Shown here: positions 13,914-21,366 of the stretch, one piece after another
How positions within the stretch are numbered: the stretch's first letter is position 1
How the letters are laid out: each line of letters opens with the position of its first letter
Assembly: GCF_016889765.1 (NCBI RefSeq)
Contig: NZ_CP069533.1
Span: 2,542,001 to 2,606,000, forward strand
Length of the DNA stretch: 64,000 nt
Origin: Corynebacterium minutissimum
GTDB lineage: Bacteria > Actinomycetota > Actinomycetes > Mycobacteriales > Mycobacteriaceae
Direction of reading: 5' to 3'
Translations under genes and position numbers: made by a program
Notes under the pieces: generated by a model
Database searches by the model: none
What the model was told of the DNA's origin: nothing
What the model saw: only the letters and a program-made list of their open reading frames with translations

Positions 13914-14215
13914 ACGAGAATGAAAAGTACCTCTATAACGAGGTGCTAAAGAATGCCATGATCCGAGCTCTCGATGCTAGGAAGTGTAAAGCTTCACTTG
14001 AAGTTTTTTCTTCCTCAATCGCTCATGTACTTCACATTCTAGACATAGCCAGCGGAAATACGTCCAGCCCGGCGCTTACCGAGGTGACCCTACAGCGCGT
14101 TAAAGGCGAGCTGGATTCTCTTAAGCGCGGGGCGGAAGAATCGGCCGCCGTCTGGGAAGAATATTCCGATGAATTGATCCTGAAGGTATCGGAAATACTA
14201 AAGGAAAACGAATGA
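13910..14215 (+). CDS. Hypothetical early phage protein
   Basis: A 101-residue, mostly helical protein of unknown function. The segment RVKGELDSLKRGAEESA parallels GIKRELESLSNNARKE in the gene before it. Overlapping start and stop codons on both sides place it in the early operon. Nothing in the sequence suggests a DNA-binding or enzymatic role. Confidence 0.6.
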   Translation: MNENEKYLYNEVLKNAMIRALDARKCKASLEVFSSSIAHVLHILDIASGNTSSPALTEVTLQRVKGELDSLKRGAEESAAVWEEYSDELILKVSEILKENE

Positions 14216-14472
14216 GTGCCGAGCTGATTCCGTATATCGTGCTAGGCGTCTTTTTCGGGATTCCCGGCGTGATGGTTGGCGTCATCTCTAGGAAGGTTTC
14301 CCGCCTGGAGGAGGAACTGGAATCCGCGTGGGATGTACTGCGTGGCATGAGCTCCGCGTTGCGGTCCCTTTCTTCCGCCCTGTCTGAAGAGGGGAAGCCG
14401 TCTATCCCTGATGATTTTCCCGGAACCCTAGAAATGAACTTCATTCATCGATTCGGGGAGCCGGAGCCATGA
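14212..14472 (+). CDS. Small membrane-anchored coiled-coil protein
   Basis: An 86-residue protein with one N-terminal transmembrane segment (about residues 5-27, IPYIVLGVFFGIPGVMVGVI) and a short coiled coil (about 30-65, VSRLEEELESAWDVLRGM). Function unknown. Single-span early phage proteins of this type can act at the membrane in host takeover. Overlaps both neighbours by 4 bp. Confidence 0.6.
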   Translation: MSAELIPYIVLGVFFGIPGVMVGVISRKVSRLEEELESAWDVLRGMSSALRSLSSALSEEGKPSIPDDFPGTLEMNFIHRFGEPEP

Positions 14473-14666
14473 CATGCCCTTTGCCCTTGAAGCGGCCTAA
14501 ATGGCCGGATGTTGCTAACGAGTATCGCCATTTCCGCGCGTGCGGAATGTCTGAATGCGGCGCGCTTGCCCGCCTCGGCGTGGTGTACGGCGTCGACTCT
14601 GAAACCGTGCGCAAATACGTGTTTCGCCAAATGAGAAGGGAAATGAATCGTGCCCAAAATAATTGA
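14469..14666 (+). CDS. Small HTH-like phage protein
   Basis: A 65-residue basic protein. SECGALARLGVVYGVDSETVRKYVF resembles a resolvase-type helix-turn-helix, suggesting nucleic-acid binding. It overlaps the exonuclease gene start by 17 bp. No named family. Confidence 0.55.
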   Translation: MTCPLPLKRPKWPDVANEYRHFRACGMSECGALARLGVVYGVDSETVRKYVFRQMRREMNRAQNN

Positions 14667-15573
14667 ACACCCGCCTGCCCCGGGAACGGGTGAATGGTCG
14701 CGGATTATTACCGCGTCTAAAGTTCCCGGAATCCTCGGCGTATCCCGATGGACCTCACAGTTCGCCGCCTGGCATGAATTGGCCGGGAATGTTGATCACC
14801 CGCCGATGAATGCCGACCGCGCGGCGTGGGGTCATATCGCTGAAGAATCTTTGGCGAAATGGTGGCTGCATAATAACCCCGGTTGGCATCTCAACGTGGC
14901 CCGCCGCGGCCGCGCCGAAATCGCCTATACAAACGATGATTTGCCGTTCCCCAATATGGCAACAATTGATAGGCGCGCGATGAACCGGAAGTACGGCACT
15001 ACCAGCCCGGAGCGCTTCCACATCATTGAATGTAAGACCGCTATGACTATGAACGATTGGGGGCGGCCCGATGAACCGGATTCCATCCCATACGATTACC
15101 TGACCCAGGTGAACTTTCAGCAGGGCGTGTCCGGAATCCACAAGGCCTCTATTGTGGTGCTCGGCCCGACCGGGCTTCCTGAGATTCATAGGGTGCCCTG
15201 GGACCCGGAACTTTTCGCCCTGATTGTCGACAAACTCACGGAAGCCGATGAAGCGATCCGCGCCGGTGCTTTCCCGCCGCTGGATGAATCGAAAGCTACC
15301 TATGACGCGGTGCGCGGAATGCACCCGGAAATCGATAGGGAAGGCCGGGTGGAAGTCGACCGTGAAACCGCGTTGCGGTGGCTGGATACCGCCGAGGCGG
15401 AAAAGGAAGCAAAGAGCGCGGTAATCGGCGTGAAGTCGGAGGCCGCGCAGCTTATGGGCTCGGCCCGAATTGCGGAATACCGCGGCGTGAAAATCGCCGA
15501 CCGGCGTTCCCGAATGGGGGCCACCCCGCAGGTGTATTTCAACCGTGCTGCTGATATTCGGGAGCAAGCATGA
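14650..15573 (+). CDS. YqaJ-type phage exonuclease (RecE/lambda exo-like)
   Basis: A 307-residue protein of the PD-(D/E)XK YqaJ recombinase family. ITASKVPGILGVSRW is the N-terminal motif; AWGHIAEESLAKWW carries the conserved Glu; ATIDRRA and HIIECKTAM supply the catalytic Asp and ECK; YLTQVNFQQGVSG is the QxxxY-like motif. It should resect dsDNA ends 5'-3' and act with the RecT-like protein two genes downstream. GTG start at 14650. It belongs to the early recombination module. Confidence 0.85.
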   Translation: MPKIIEHPPAPGTGEWSRIITASKVPGILGVSRWTSQFAAWHELAGNVDHPPMNADRAAWGHIAEESLAKWWLHNNPGWHLNVARRGRAEIAYTNDDLPFPNMATIDRRAMNRKYGTTSPERFHIIECKTAMTMNDWGRPDEPDSIPYDYLTQVNFQQGVSGIHKASIVVLGPTGLPEIHRVPWDPELFALIVDKLTEADEAIRAGAFPPLDESKATYDAVRGMHPEIDREGRVEVDRETALRWLDTAEAEKEAKSAVIGVKSEAAQLMGSARIAEYRGVKIADRRSRMGATPQVYFNRAADIREQA

Positions 15574-15908
15574 GCCGGTGGAAAGTGAAGCGGGTGCGGT
15601 TGCGTACCGGGGGCTGGGGCGAATGGGCGGCTTGCAATGATGACGAGCCCTGGATGTATTTCCTCACCCACGCCGGAGCCCTCACCTTCGCCGACCAGCG
15701 CGCCCGAACAATCGAAGTCACCCTGCCGCGCCTCACGGCACTGCCAACCGGGCGGCTAGTTGTACCCCGCAACGGGCTGATTATCGAACGTGGGCGCAGC
15801 AGCTCTCACCCTCAACTCCCGACCGGGTACATCGCCGTAGAGCCGTGGGAGCTTCGTCCCCTCGCCCTTGCCCTACTCGCTATTGCACAACATAAGGAGG
15901 AAGCATGA
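15570..15908 (+). CDS. Hypothetical phage protein
   Basis: A 112-residue protein with aromatic-rich N-terminus (GGWGEWAACNDDEPWMYF). Not recognised. Overlaps the exonuclease stop by 4 bp and the following gene by 4 bp; AAGGAGG near its 3' end serves the next gene. Its place between exonuclease and RecT-like genes suggests an accessory role in DNA metabolism, which is inference only. Confidence 0.6.
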   Translation: MSRWKVKRVRLRTGGWGEWAACNDDEPWMYFLTHAGALTFADQRARTIEVTLPRLTALPTGRLVVPRNGLIIERGRSSSHPQLPTGYIAVEPWELRPLALALLAIAQHKEEA

Positions 15909-16567
15909 TCCGCCGCTCCCGCACCTGCATTATCCGCGTGCGTGTCAACGTGGATATTGCCGACGAGTTCCTCGCCCTGGTTCTCAACGATAAAGGCGAA
16001 TTCGATTTCAACCGGATTGTTCCTCCTCCGGCGATACCCGATACCGAGGCGAAATGGCGTGATGAGTCGTTCATTGTTGATTGGGAACGCCGCCGACACG
16101 GCGTGAAGGGAAACGCCTTCCATACAACGGTTATCGAGCCCGATAAAAAGGAAGAACGATACTGGGCGGAAGTGATTTTTTCCACCGCGGGCCTGTATCC
16201 CGCCCCGGTGCTGGAAGAGCTCTCCCGCCTTTTCCCGGCTCACCCTATCGCGGTGATTTTTTCGTCCGAGAATATTGGTTCCGGCTATCACGGTGGTTTC
16301 TATTTGGTCGATGGTCGCGATATTGAAGCCCCTATCTTCACGGCGGAAGCCTGCGCCGGTTTACGGTACCCGAATTATTGGGCTGCCAATTGGGATTGCT
16401 TGGTAGTCAACGACGACGAGCTGGCTTCCATGTTTGGTACCGATGATTTGCCGTTCCCGCTGGATGTGAATGATTCCGTGCTGTATGACCCGTTCCTCAT
16501 TCTTCCCGGCTTCCGCCAGGTGATTGGTGATGATGAGGACCTCAACCGTTTCTGGATTAAACCCTAA
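15905..16567 (+). CDS. Api92-like ferredoxin-fold phage protein
   Basis: A 220-residue protein. The order GEFDFNRIVPPP, RRHGVKGNAF, IFSTAGLYPAPVLEELSRLF and YHGGFYLVDG parallels the 'Api92-like' (YubB/DUF1281) phage proteins: IVPMP-type loop, WGxKGN motif, FxTAW-type strand and a ferredoxin-like domain. These are frequent in early regions of phages and plasmids; their function is not established. AAGGAGGAAGC precedes the ATG. Confidence 0.6.
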   Translation: MIRRSRTCIIRVRVNVDIADEFLALVLNDKGEFDFNRIVPPPAIPDTEAKWRDESFIVDWERRRHGVKGNAFHTTVIEPDKKEERYWAEVIFSTAGLYPAPVLEELSRLFPAHPIAVIFSSENIGSGYHGGFYLVDGRDIEAPIFTAEACAGLRYPNYWAANWDCLVVNDDELASMFGTDDLPFPLDVNDSVLYDPFLILPGFRQVIGDDEDLNRFWIKP

Positions 16568-16581
16568 AGGAAGGAAAAATA

Positions 16582-17538
16582 ATGTCTGATATTGAACGCT
16601 ACGAGCCGTCCGATTCCGAGATTTCGGCGGTGAAGAATGAATTTCGTAATACCGCGGTTGATGCTATCGACCGGGAACTGGAAGTGATCCAAAAGGCTAG
16701 TGAAGTCGTGCCCGTGCTCATTCGCGGACGTATGGTGCCGCAGGCCTATCTTCCTGATTTTTCGCCGCGGAAGAATGCCCCGGCCCAGGGTGAGGACGCT
16801 GCTATTGCGAAAGCGCTAGCCGCCGCGGTGTACGGCGCGAATTTGGGTTTCGGCGTGTCGACCTCGCTTCAGAACGTGTTTGTTGTGAACGGCACCCCCT
16901 CCATTTATGCGCGTACGGCTGTGTCCCTCGTGCTAGCACAAGGCCACGAGGTGTGGGTGGATGAATCCTCCGCCGAGCGCGTGGTTGTTTGCGGCCGGCG
17001 CCGCGGTTCCTCGGCGGTGTTTACCTCAACGTGGGATATTAAGCGCGCGAAGAAAGCGGGCTTTACGTCTAACCAGAAATACGCCAGCCAACCGGAAGAG
17101 ATGCTGTACGCGAAAGCGGCTATGGAAGTCTGCCGCCGTATGGCCGCGGATGTTCTGAATGCCATTCCGTATTCCTCGGAAGAGCTCGAGCTGGAAGGCC
17201 CGGCGCCGATTAAGGCGCAGGCTCGTCGGATGGATAGCGGCCGCGGTAATGCCGGGCTGAAGGCCGCTCTTGCCAACTCCACTAGCCATGTTTCGGAAGA
17301 ATCGGCGGCGGAATCCGCGGAACCTGCGCAGCTGGAAGCCCAACCGGCCCCGGCGGAAGAACTCTCCGATGATGACGCCGCGCTACTCGCCGACCTGAAG
17401 GAAACGCTTAATGGCTATACCGGGAAAGCGGATGTGGAAAAGCTCATGGCTGATTTGCAAAAGGAAGGCGCCCCGGACGCGTTCCTACAGGCCGGCCGTG
17501 ACCGGTGGCGCGAAATCGATAAGGGGAATGCTCAATGA
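16582..17538 (+). CDS. RecT-like single-strand annealing protein
   Basis: A 318-residue protein whose central part matches actinophage RecT-type annealing proteins: AAVYGANLGFGVSTSLQNV and GTPSIYARTAVSLVLAQGH at about 85-125, and YASQPEEMLYAKAAMEVCRRMAADVL at about 168-194 (split here only for length). The C-terminal 100 residues are acidic and probably flexible. It should anneal ssDNA exposed by the YqaJ exonuclease, and the SSB gene follows with a 4-bp overlap, completing an exonuclease-annealase-SSB module. Confidence 0.8.
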   Translation: MSDIERYEPSDSEISAVKNEFRNTAVDAIDRELEVIQKASEVVPVLIRGRMVPQAYLPDFSPRKNAPAQGEDAAIAKALAAAVYGANLGFGVSTSLQNVFVVNGTPSIYARTAVSLVLAQGHEVWVDESSAERVVVCGRRRGSSAVFTSTWDIKRAKKAGFTSNQKYASQPEEMLYAKAAMEVCRRMAADVLNAIPYSSEELELEGPAPIKAQARRMDSGRGNAGLKAALANSTSHVSEESAAESAEPAQLEAQPAPAEELSDDDAALLADLKETLNGYTGKADVEKLMADLQKEGAPDAFLQAGRDRWREIDKGNAQ

Positions 17539-17942
17539 TTGATTACGAATACCGTGCTGGGCGTTTAGTTTCCGGCCCGGAACTGCGCTACACGGCCGGG
17601 GGAACGCCGGTGGTGAACCTCACCCTGATCCAATCAAATCGATACCTCGACCGGGATTCCGGGGAGTGGAAGGAAGCCGCCCGCGCCGTGATTGATGTGT
17701 CCCTGTGGGATAAAGAACGGCGCGATAAAGACCCGGTTCCGTGGACCAGGTGGGCTAATACTCACCTGAAGGTAGGGGATTTAGTGGTGGTGCATGGCCG
17801 TATGAACCAGCGCCGCTGGCAGACCCGTGATGGGGAAAACCGCTATAAGACGGAGTTCATCGCCGACAAGGTGTTTACCGCTTTGTCCAATCTGGAATCC
17901 GATTCCGGTGGCGCCGCGGTTAATGGTGAACCGCCGTTCTAA
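17535..17942 (+). CDS. ssb: Phage single-stranded DNA-binding protein
   Basis: A 135-residue OB-fold SSB: RLVSGPELRYTAGGTPVVNL forms the first strands, then VIDVSLWDK and HLKVGDLVVVHGRMNQRRWQ, the typical SSB core. The tail ends with EPPF, comparable to the acidic DDDIPF tip that recruits partner proteins. It coats ssDNA in phage replication and recombination. It overlaps the RecT-like gene by 4 bp. Confidence 0.9.
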   Translation: MIDYEYRAGRLVSGPELRYTAGGTPVVNLTLIQSNRYLDRDSGEWKEAARAVIDVSLWDKERRDKDPVPWTRWANTHLKVGDLVVVHGRMNQRRWQTRDGENRYKTEFIADKVFTALSNLESDSGGAAVNGEPPF

Positions 17943-18045
17943 ACCGCAATGTGTAACCAGTCTTTGTCCCCTATCTCTACGGCGTTTCCGTTCATGCCGT
18001 CGGAGGTGGGGGACCAGTTTTATCTACCTCTGGAAGGAATTGATG

Positions 18046-18885
18046 ATGCCCCGGATTCGGTCGATTAAGCCGGAGTTCTGGTCCTCGCCGTCGGTTACGT
18101 CTATGTCGCCCTGGGCGCGGCTGCTGTATATCGCTATGTGGAATTGGGCGGATGATGCCGGGCGGGGGACGTATAACCCGCGCGAATTGTTGGGTTTTGC
18201 GTTCCCAAACGATGAAGAAATATCAGTAGCGGAATTTCGGCGCATATGCGCGGAAGTTCGGCGCGTATGCGCGGTAGATTTTTACGACGTTGGCGGAAGG
18301 CGTTATTACGCGATTCCGAACTGGAAAAGGCATCAATCTAAGAATGCCCGTATGAGCGGCTCGAAATACCCCGCCCCGGAGGACGGTCTACCCTTCGACC
18401 CTGAAAAGATGCAGGTCATTGGGGAAGATGCGGAAAGTAGCGGAATTTCGGCGCATATGCGCGGAAGTTCGGCGCATAGTCGCGGAAGCTCGGCGCATGT
18501 GCGCCTAATTTCCTCTACTGGAACAGGGGAACAGGGGAACAGGGGAGAGGGGGTTAAGGAGATCAGTAACGGTACTAGTTATCCACAGGCTGTGGATAAA
18601 ACGACCCCCCCTGAAAATTCTCCCGACCAACCGCCCACGCCTAACGGCGGGCGGCCGGTCTGCAAGAAACATGCCGCGCTTCCCGATGATGAAATTCCCC
18701 CGTGTGGCGCCTGCGAACGATTACGCAAAGCCGCCGAGACCCACGCCCGGGCCGAGGAGAGTACCCAGCGCGCCTTACGCCGCGCCGCCATTGATGCCTG
18801 TCCCCGCTGCGATGACAACGGGATTGCCCGCGAGGGCTCCGTTGCGGTGCGCTGCACTCACGAAACCAACCAGCCGCCCTTTTGA
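18046..18885 (+). CDS. Phage replication initiation protein with zinc-binding C-terminus
   Basis: A 279-residue protein. The N-terminal winged-helix part (MPRIRSIKPEFWSSP, LLYIAMWNWADDAGR, RYYAIPNWKRHQ) is the typical actinophage replisome-organiser/DnaD-like start. The middle is low complexity. The C-terminal part has two zinc-type motifs (CKKH with CGAC, and CPRC with CTH). The ATG at 18046 has GGAAGGAA 6 bp upstream; ATG 18043 is also possible. The gene contains five 21-bp DNA repeats, suggesting it carries the phage origin inside, as lambda O does. Confidence 0.75.
   Translation: MPRIRSIKPEFWSSPSVTSMSPWARLLYIAMWNWADDAGRGTYNPRELLGFAFPNDEEISVAEFRRICAEVRRVCAVDFYDVGGRRYYAIPNWKRHQSKNARMSGSKYPAPEDGLPFDPEKMQVIGEDAESSGISAHMRGSSAHSRGSSAHVRLISSTGTGEQGNRGEGVKEISNGTSYPQAVDKTTPPENSPDQPPTPNGGRPVCKKHAALPDDEIPPCGACERLRKAAETHARAEESTQRALRRAAIDACPRCDDNGIAREGSVAVRCTHETNQPPF
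18231..18272 (+). repeat. Iteron cluster A (2 tandem 21-bp units)
   Basis: Two abutting 21-bp units with the core TTCGGCGC(A/G)TATGCGC, each starting GGAA. Read in the host gene they encode EFRRICA and EVRRVCA. The first unit is identical at the DNA level to unit 3 in cluster B, but there the codon phase differs. Confidence 0.75.
18442..18504 (+). repeat. Iteron cluster B (3 tandem 21-bp units)
   Basis: Three abutting 21-bp units, the first identical to unit 1 of cluster A, the others with TTCGGCGCATAGTCGC and CTCGGCGCATGTGCGC. They encode GISAHMR, GSSAHSR and GSSAHVR, a different reading frame from cluster A. The GCGCATATGCGC centre is a perfect palindrome. Confidence 0.8.
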
Positions 18886-18906
18886 AACTTCATGGAAGGA
18901 AACCAA

Positions 18907-19068
18907 ATGAACAACAATCTGCACAACCTCCTAGCGCGCCTCACGCTGCGCGCTAACCGGGGTGAACTAAACCCCCGGGAACGCGCCGCCCTTGACCGCG
19001 CGATAGAACGCTACCGCGGGGAGCGCCCCGCAACCCGCCATAACCGCCCGTTCTTCTTCTACCGTTAG
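18907..19068 (+). CDS. Small basic phage protein
   Basis: A 53-residue protein rich in Arg (MNNNLHNLLARLTLRANRGE ... ending FFFYR). GGAAGGAAACC precedes the ATG, a clear ribosome binding site. No family; could bind nucleic acid given its charge. Confidence 0.55.
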   Translation: MNNNLHNLLARLTLRANRGELNPRERAALDRAIERYRGERPATRHNRPFFFYR

Positions 19069-19078
19069 GAAACCAAAA

Positions 19079-19342
19079 ATGTTCCGCATGACAACCAAAG
19101 AATTCGAGCCGCTACTCACCCCAGCAGGAACCCCCTTCCTCGCAACCGTCTACGGCGGCCTGCCCCAGCTGGTAGTCCGCAGCCCCCACCTCGGCGACCT
19201 TGAAGCCTGGTACCACCTCAACGGGGCGGAATGGGTACGCGCCGATGATGAAGATGTGAACATCATCGCCAGTTTCGTCCCCGTGCCGCTGATTGACGTC
19301 GATGAATGCGATTGCGATTGCGGGTTATGCGATGACGAATGA
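19079..19342 (+). CDS. Hypothetical phage protein with Cys-rich tail
   Basis: An 87-residue acidic protein ending in CDCDCGLCDDE, a possible metal-binding tail. The body (TPAGTPFLATVYGG, EAWYHLNGAEWVRADDEDV) is not recognised. TAGGAAACC precedes the ATG. Overlaps the RusA gene start by 11 bp. Confidence 0.6.
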   Translation: MFRMTTKEFEPLLTPAGTPFLATVYGGLPQLVVRSPHLGDLEAWYHLNGAEWVRADDEDVNIIASFVPVPLIDVDECDCDCGLCDDE

Positions 19343-19763
19343 TCCAATCATGGCCGTCTTTGTTCCTGGTATTCCCCGCCCGCAGGGCTCGAAAAGCTAC
19401 CTAGGTTCCGGCCGTATGCGGGAATCCTCCCAATACCTGCCGGCGTGGCGACAACTGGTAGCAACCCGGGCGCGTGCTGCATTCGGCCGCCGCGCCCCCG
19501 TCGATGAACCGGTGTTGCTGGATGTGGTGTTTGTCCTCCCGGCGCGGAAGGACGAGCCCGAGCCCGGCGGTTGGCATACGGTCACCCCGGATCTGGATAA
19601 ACTCGTGCGCGCCGTAGGTGACGCGCTCGTTGAGGCTCGGGTGCTTCACGACGACGCCAGAGTAGCGGCCATACGCGCCGCTAAGCGCCGAGCACGCCTC
19701 AATGAACCCCCGGGTGCCCACATACACATTGATTCGCTTAAACGGCCACACAGCGCTTCATAG
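19332..19763 (+). CDS. rusA: RusA-family Holliday junction resolvase
   Basis: A 143-residue RusA endonuclease. VFVPGIPRPQGSKSY is the N-terminal strand motif; TPDLDKLVRAVGDAL carries the catalytic Asp-x-Asp-Lys pattern; LHDDARV supplies the next acidic pair; the tail is basic (AAKRRARLNEPPG). It resolves four-way junctions made during phage recombination or before packaging, consistent with the annealase module upstream. ATG 19332 chosen; MAVFVPG at 19350 is an alternative start. Confidence 0.9.
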   Translation: MTNDPIMAVFVPGIPRPQGSKSYLGSGRMRESSQYLPAWRQLVATRARAAFGRRAPVDEPVLLDVVFVLPARKDEPEPGGWHTVTPDLDKLVRAVGDALVEARVLHDDARVAAIRAAKRRARLNEPPGAHIHIDSLKRPHSAS

Positions 19764-19771
19764 GAGAAACC

Positions 19772-19906
19772 GTGAACAAGCTATGGGAAGCCTGCCTTAC
19801 TCTCGCATGGCGGAGACTCAACTGGATAGCGCAACTGCCTTTCTGGCTCTTCGCTGGCTATATTCCGGATTTCGATGAATGGATGGAAGAAATAGAGAAA
19901 CCATGA
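19772..19906 (+). CDS. 44-residue membrane-associated phage peptide
   Basis: GTG start after TAGGAGAAACC, an excellent ribosome binding site. The peptide has a Trp-rich hydrophobic centre (LNWIAQLPFWLFAGYIPDF) and an acidic end (EEIEKP). Its stop overlaps the next ATG. Function unknown. Confidence 0.55.
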   Translation: MNKLWEACLTLAWRRLNWIAQLPFWLFAGYIPDFDEWMEEIEKP

Positions 19907-20499
19907 ACCCTGACACCCTTCACGCCACCGCCGAAACCCTCCGCCGTGCCTACAGCGAACTGGAAGCCGCTAAGCACGCCTCCGGGAAAATACGCGATGA
20001 AAGAACCATGCGCCCCGGCGGCCGCCTCGGACCCGCCAGCCCCGGCCGGCCCCGCCCCGTCGAGCTCTGCATGGAGCTAGAACTCCGCCTATACGATTTC
20101 GTCTGCGATGCTAAAAGATTCATCACCCCCCGCCGCTCATTCAACAAGAACTGGCCCGAGCTCATGGATTGGATCCTCTTCAACGCCGAGGCCCTCGCCG
20201 AGCTCGATGTAGCCGACGACCTCGCCGATGAACTGCGCTGGCAACGCAACCAAATCAACCACCTGCTCTACCCCGCCCCGCCTCGTACCAACCGGCCCGA
20301 GCCCTGGCGCCCCGCCCGCCATGTCATCGCCCTACTCCGCGGACAAGGCCACCGCGTAACCGCCGACCAACTACGCAAACTCGCATCACGCGGCCTAATC
20401 AACTCCGAAACCAACGGAAGGCTAAACCTCTACCGAACCACCGAAATAATCGATTACCTCAACTCAACACCGCCCGAAAGAAACGCCGCTGACCAGTAA
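19903..20499 (+). CDS. Phage protein with C-terminal winged-helix-like domain
   Basis: A 198-residue, mostly helical protein. The C-terminal part (IALLRGQGHRVTADQLRKL, then RGLINSETNGRLNLYRTTEI) resembles a winged helix; GRLNLYRTTEIIDYLN reads like the wing. No family named. Its position at the end of the early region just before a promoter suggests a role in switching to late transcription, which is inference. Confidence 0.6.
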   Translation: MNPDTLHATAETLRRAYSELEAAKHASGKIRDERTMRPGGRLGPASPGRPRPVELCMELELRLYDFVCDAKRFITPRRSFNKNWPELMDWILFNAEALAELDVADDLADELRWQRNQINHLLYPAPPRTNRPEPWRPARHVIALLRGQGHRVTADQLRKLASRGLINSETNGRLNLYRTTEIIDYLNSTPPERNAADQ

Positions 20500-20525
20500 T
20501 AACCCAACGTTGTCCGCTCATGTGC

Positions 20526-20531
20526 TATACT
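20526..20531 (+). promoter_or_regulatory. Extended -10 promoter before the HNH gene
   Basis: TATACT preceded by TGC gives an extended -10 (TGCTATACT). It lies in the 125-bp gap after the early operon and may start the late transcription unit. No matching -35 box at standard spacing (TTGTCC is only 10 bp upstream). Confidence 0.5.
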
Positions 20532-20570
20532 TCGTGGCCGTGGCCCCCGTGCGCCCCGGAAACACGCAAC

Positions 20571-20598
20571 ACCCCCGGGACAACGTACGGGGGTTTAT
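20571..20598 (+). terminator. Hairpin between promoter and HNH gene
   Basis: ACCCCCG (20571-20577) and CGGGGGT (20588-20594) with a 10-nt loop, followed by TTAT. It sits downstream of the extended -10 promoter and 27 bp before the HNH gene, so it may attenuate or be passed by antitermination. Confidence 0.45.
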
Positions 20599-20624
20599 CC
20601 ATACCTCAACCCCGGGGAGGTGCC

Positions 20625-20918
20625 ATGGCCGATAAATGGACCGGCCGCGCCGCAGCCAACCTCCGACGCGAATACCTAGAACAATGCCGCGCCATAAACG
20701 CCGCCTGCTGGCTCTGTAACCAGCCAATCAACTACGACGCGCGCCCCGGCACCCCCAACTCCTTCGAGCCCGACCATGCTCTCCCGCGCGCCGATTACCC
20801 CGAGCTCGCCCTCGACCCCGACAACCTCAGACCAGCCCACGCCTCCTGCAACCGCTCACGCGGAAAAAAGGATCGCCCCCTGCCACTCGGCCGCCGCAGC
20901 CTCCCACAATGGGCTTAA
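20625..20918 (+). CDS. HNH endonuclease
   Basis: A 97-residue HNH nuclease. Zinc-binding CWLC and CNRS pairs enclose the active site: EPDHALPRADYP gives the first His, LDPDNLRPAHASCNRSRGKK the Asn and second His. Small HNH proteins next to the terminase genes assist DNA packaging by HK97-type phages, and the terminase genes follow after the methyltransferase. GGGGAGG precedes the ATG. Confidence 0.88.
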   Translation: MADKWTGRAAANLRREYLEQCRAINAACWLCNQPINYDARPGTPNSFEPDHALPRADYPELALDPDNLRPAHASCNRSRGKKDRPLPLGRRSLPQWA

Positions 20919-21027
20919 ACGGCGCGCTAGGCGGGGTAGGGGCGTTCAAATCACTAGCTCGGAAGGCCCCGGAAAATGAGCGGGGAGGGGTTGGCCTCTC
21001 TCCCCACGCGCCAGACCGCCCCCCGGT

Positions 21028-21055
21028 CGCGCGCGTGCGCGCGTGCGCGCGCGTA
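21028..21055. repeat. 28-bp alternating pyrimidine-purine tract
   Basis: An unbroken run of alternating C/G (with a few T/G steps and a final TA) in the 169-bp gap after the HNH gene. Such tracts favour left-handed Z-DNA under negative supercoiling and can pause polymerases. The gap holds no gene. Confidence 0.7.
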
Positions 21056-21087
21056 GATAGAAACACTTCCGGAAGGAGCTCCGCCCG

Positions 21088-21345
21088 TTGAATAGCCCAA
21101 TAGCCGCCGTGATTGGCCCCCGATTGTGCGATTCCGCTGCGTTTTGCACCGAAAAAGGCCTATCGCACCGCGTGGCGGTCTCCCGCGTGTCGGTAAAACG
21201 CGGCGTACTGAACCGCCTTCCTGATTCCGCGCGGGTTATCGTGCTCGATGGGGTAGAGCTGGAAGGTCTTTCCCGGTTCAACGTGGAGCGCGCCGATTCC
21301 TCACCCGGCTATCGCGATAGCTCGTCAAGCGCAGCAGGATATTAA
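21088..21345 (+). CDS. Hypothetical phage protein
   Basis: An 85-residue protein from a TTG start after GGAAGGAGCT. KGLSHRVAVSRVSVKRGVLN may contain a helix-turn-helix, followed by short strands (ARVIVLDGVELEGL). No family recognised. Lies between the HNH and methyltransferase genes. Confidence 0.5.
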   Translation: MNSPIAAVIGPRLCDSAAFCTEKGLSHRVAVSRVSVKRGVLNRLPDSARVIVLDGVELEGLSRFNVERADSSPGYRDSSSSAAGY

Positions 21346-21366
21346 AGGTTGGGGGGATAAGTTTCA

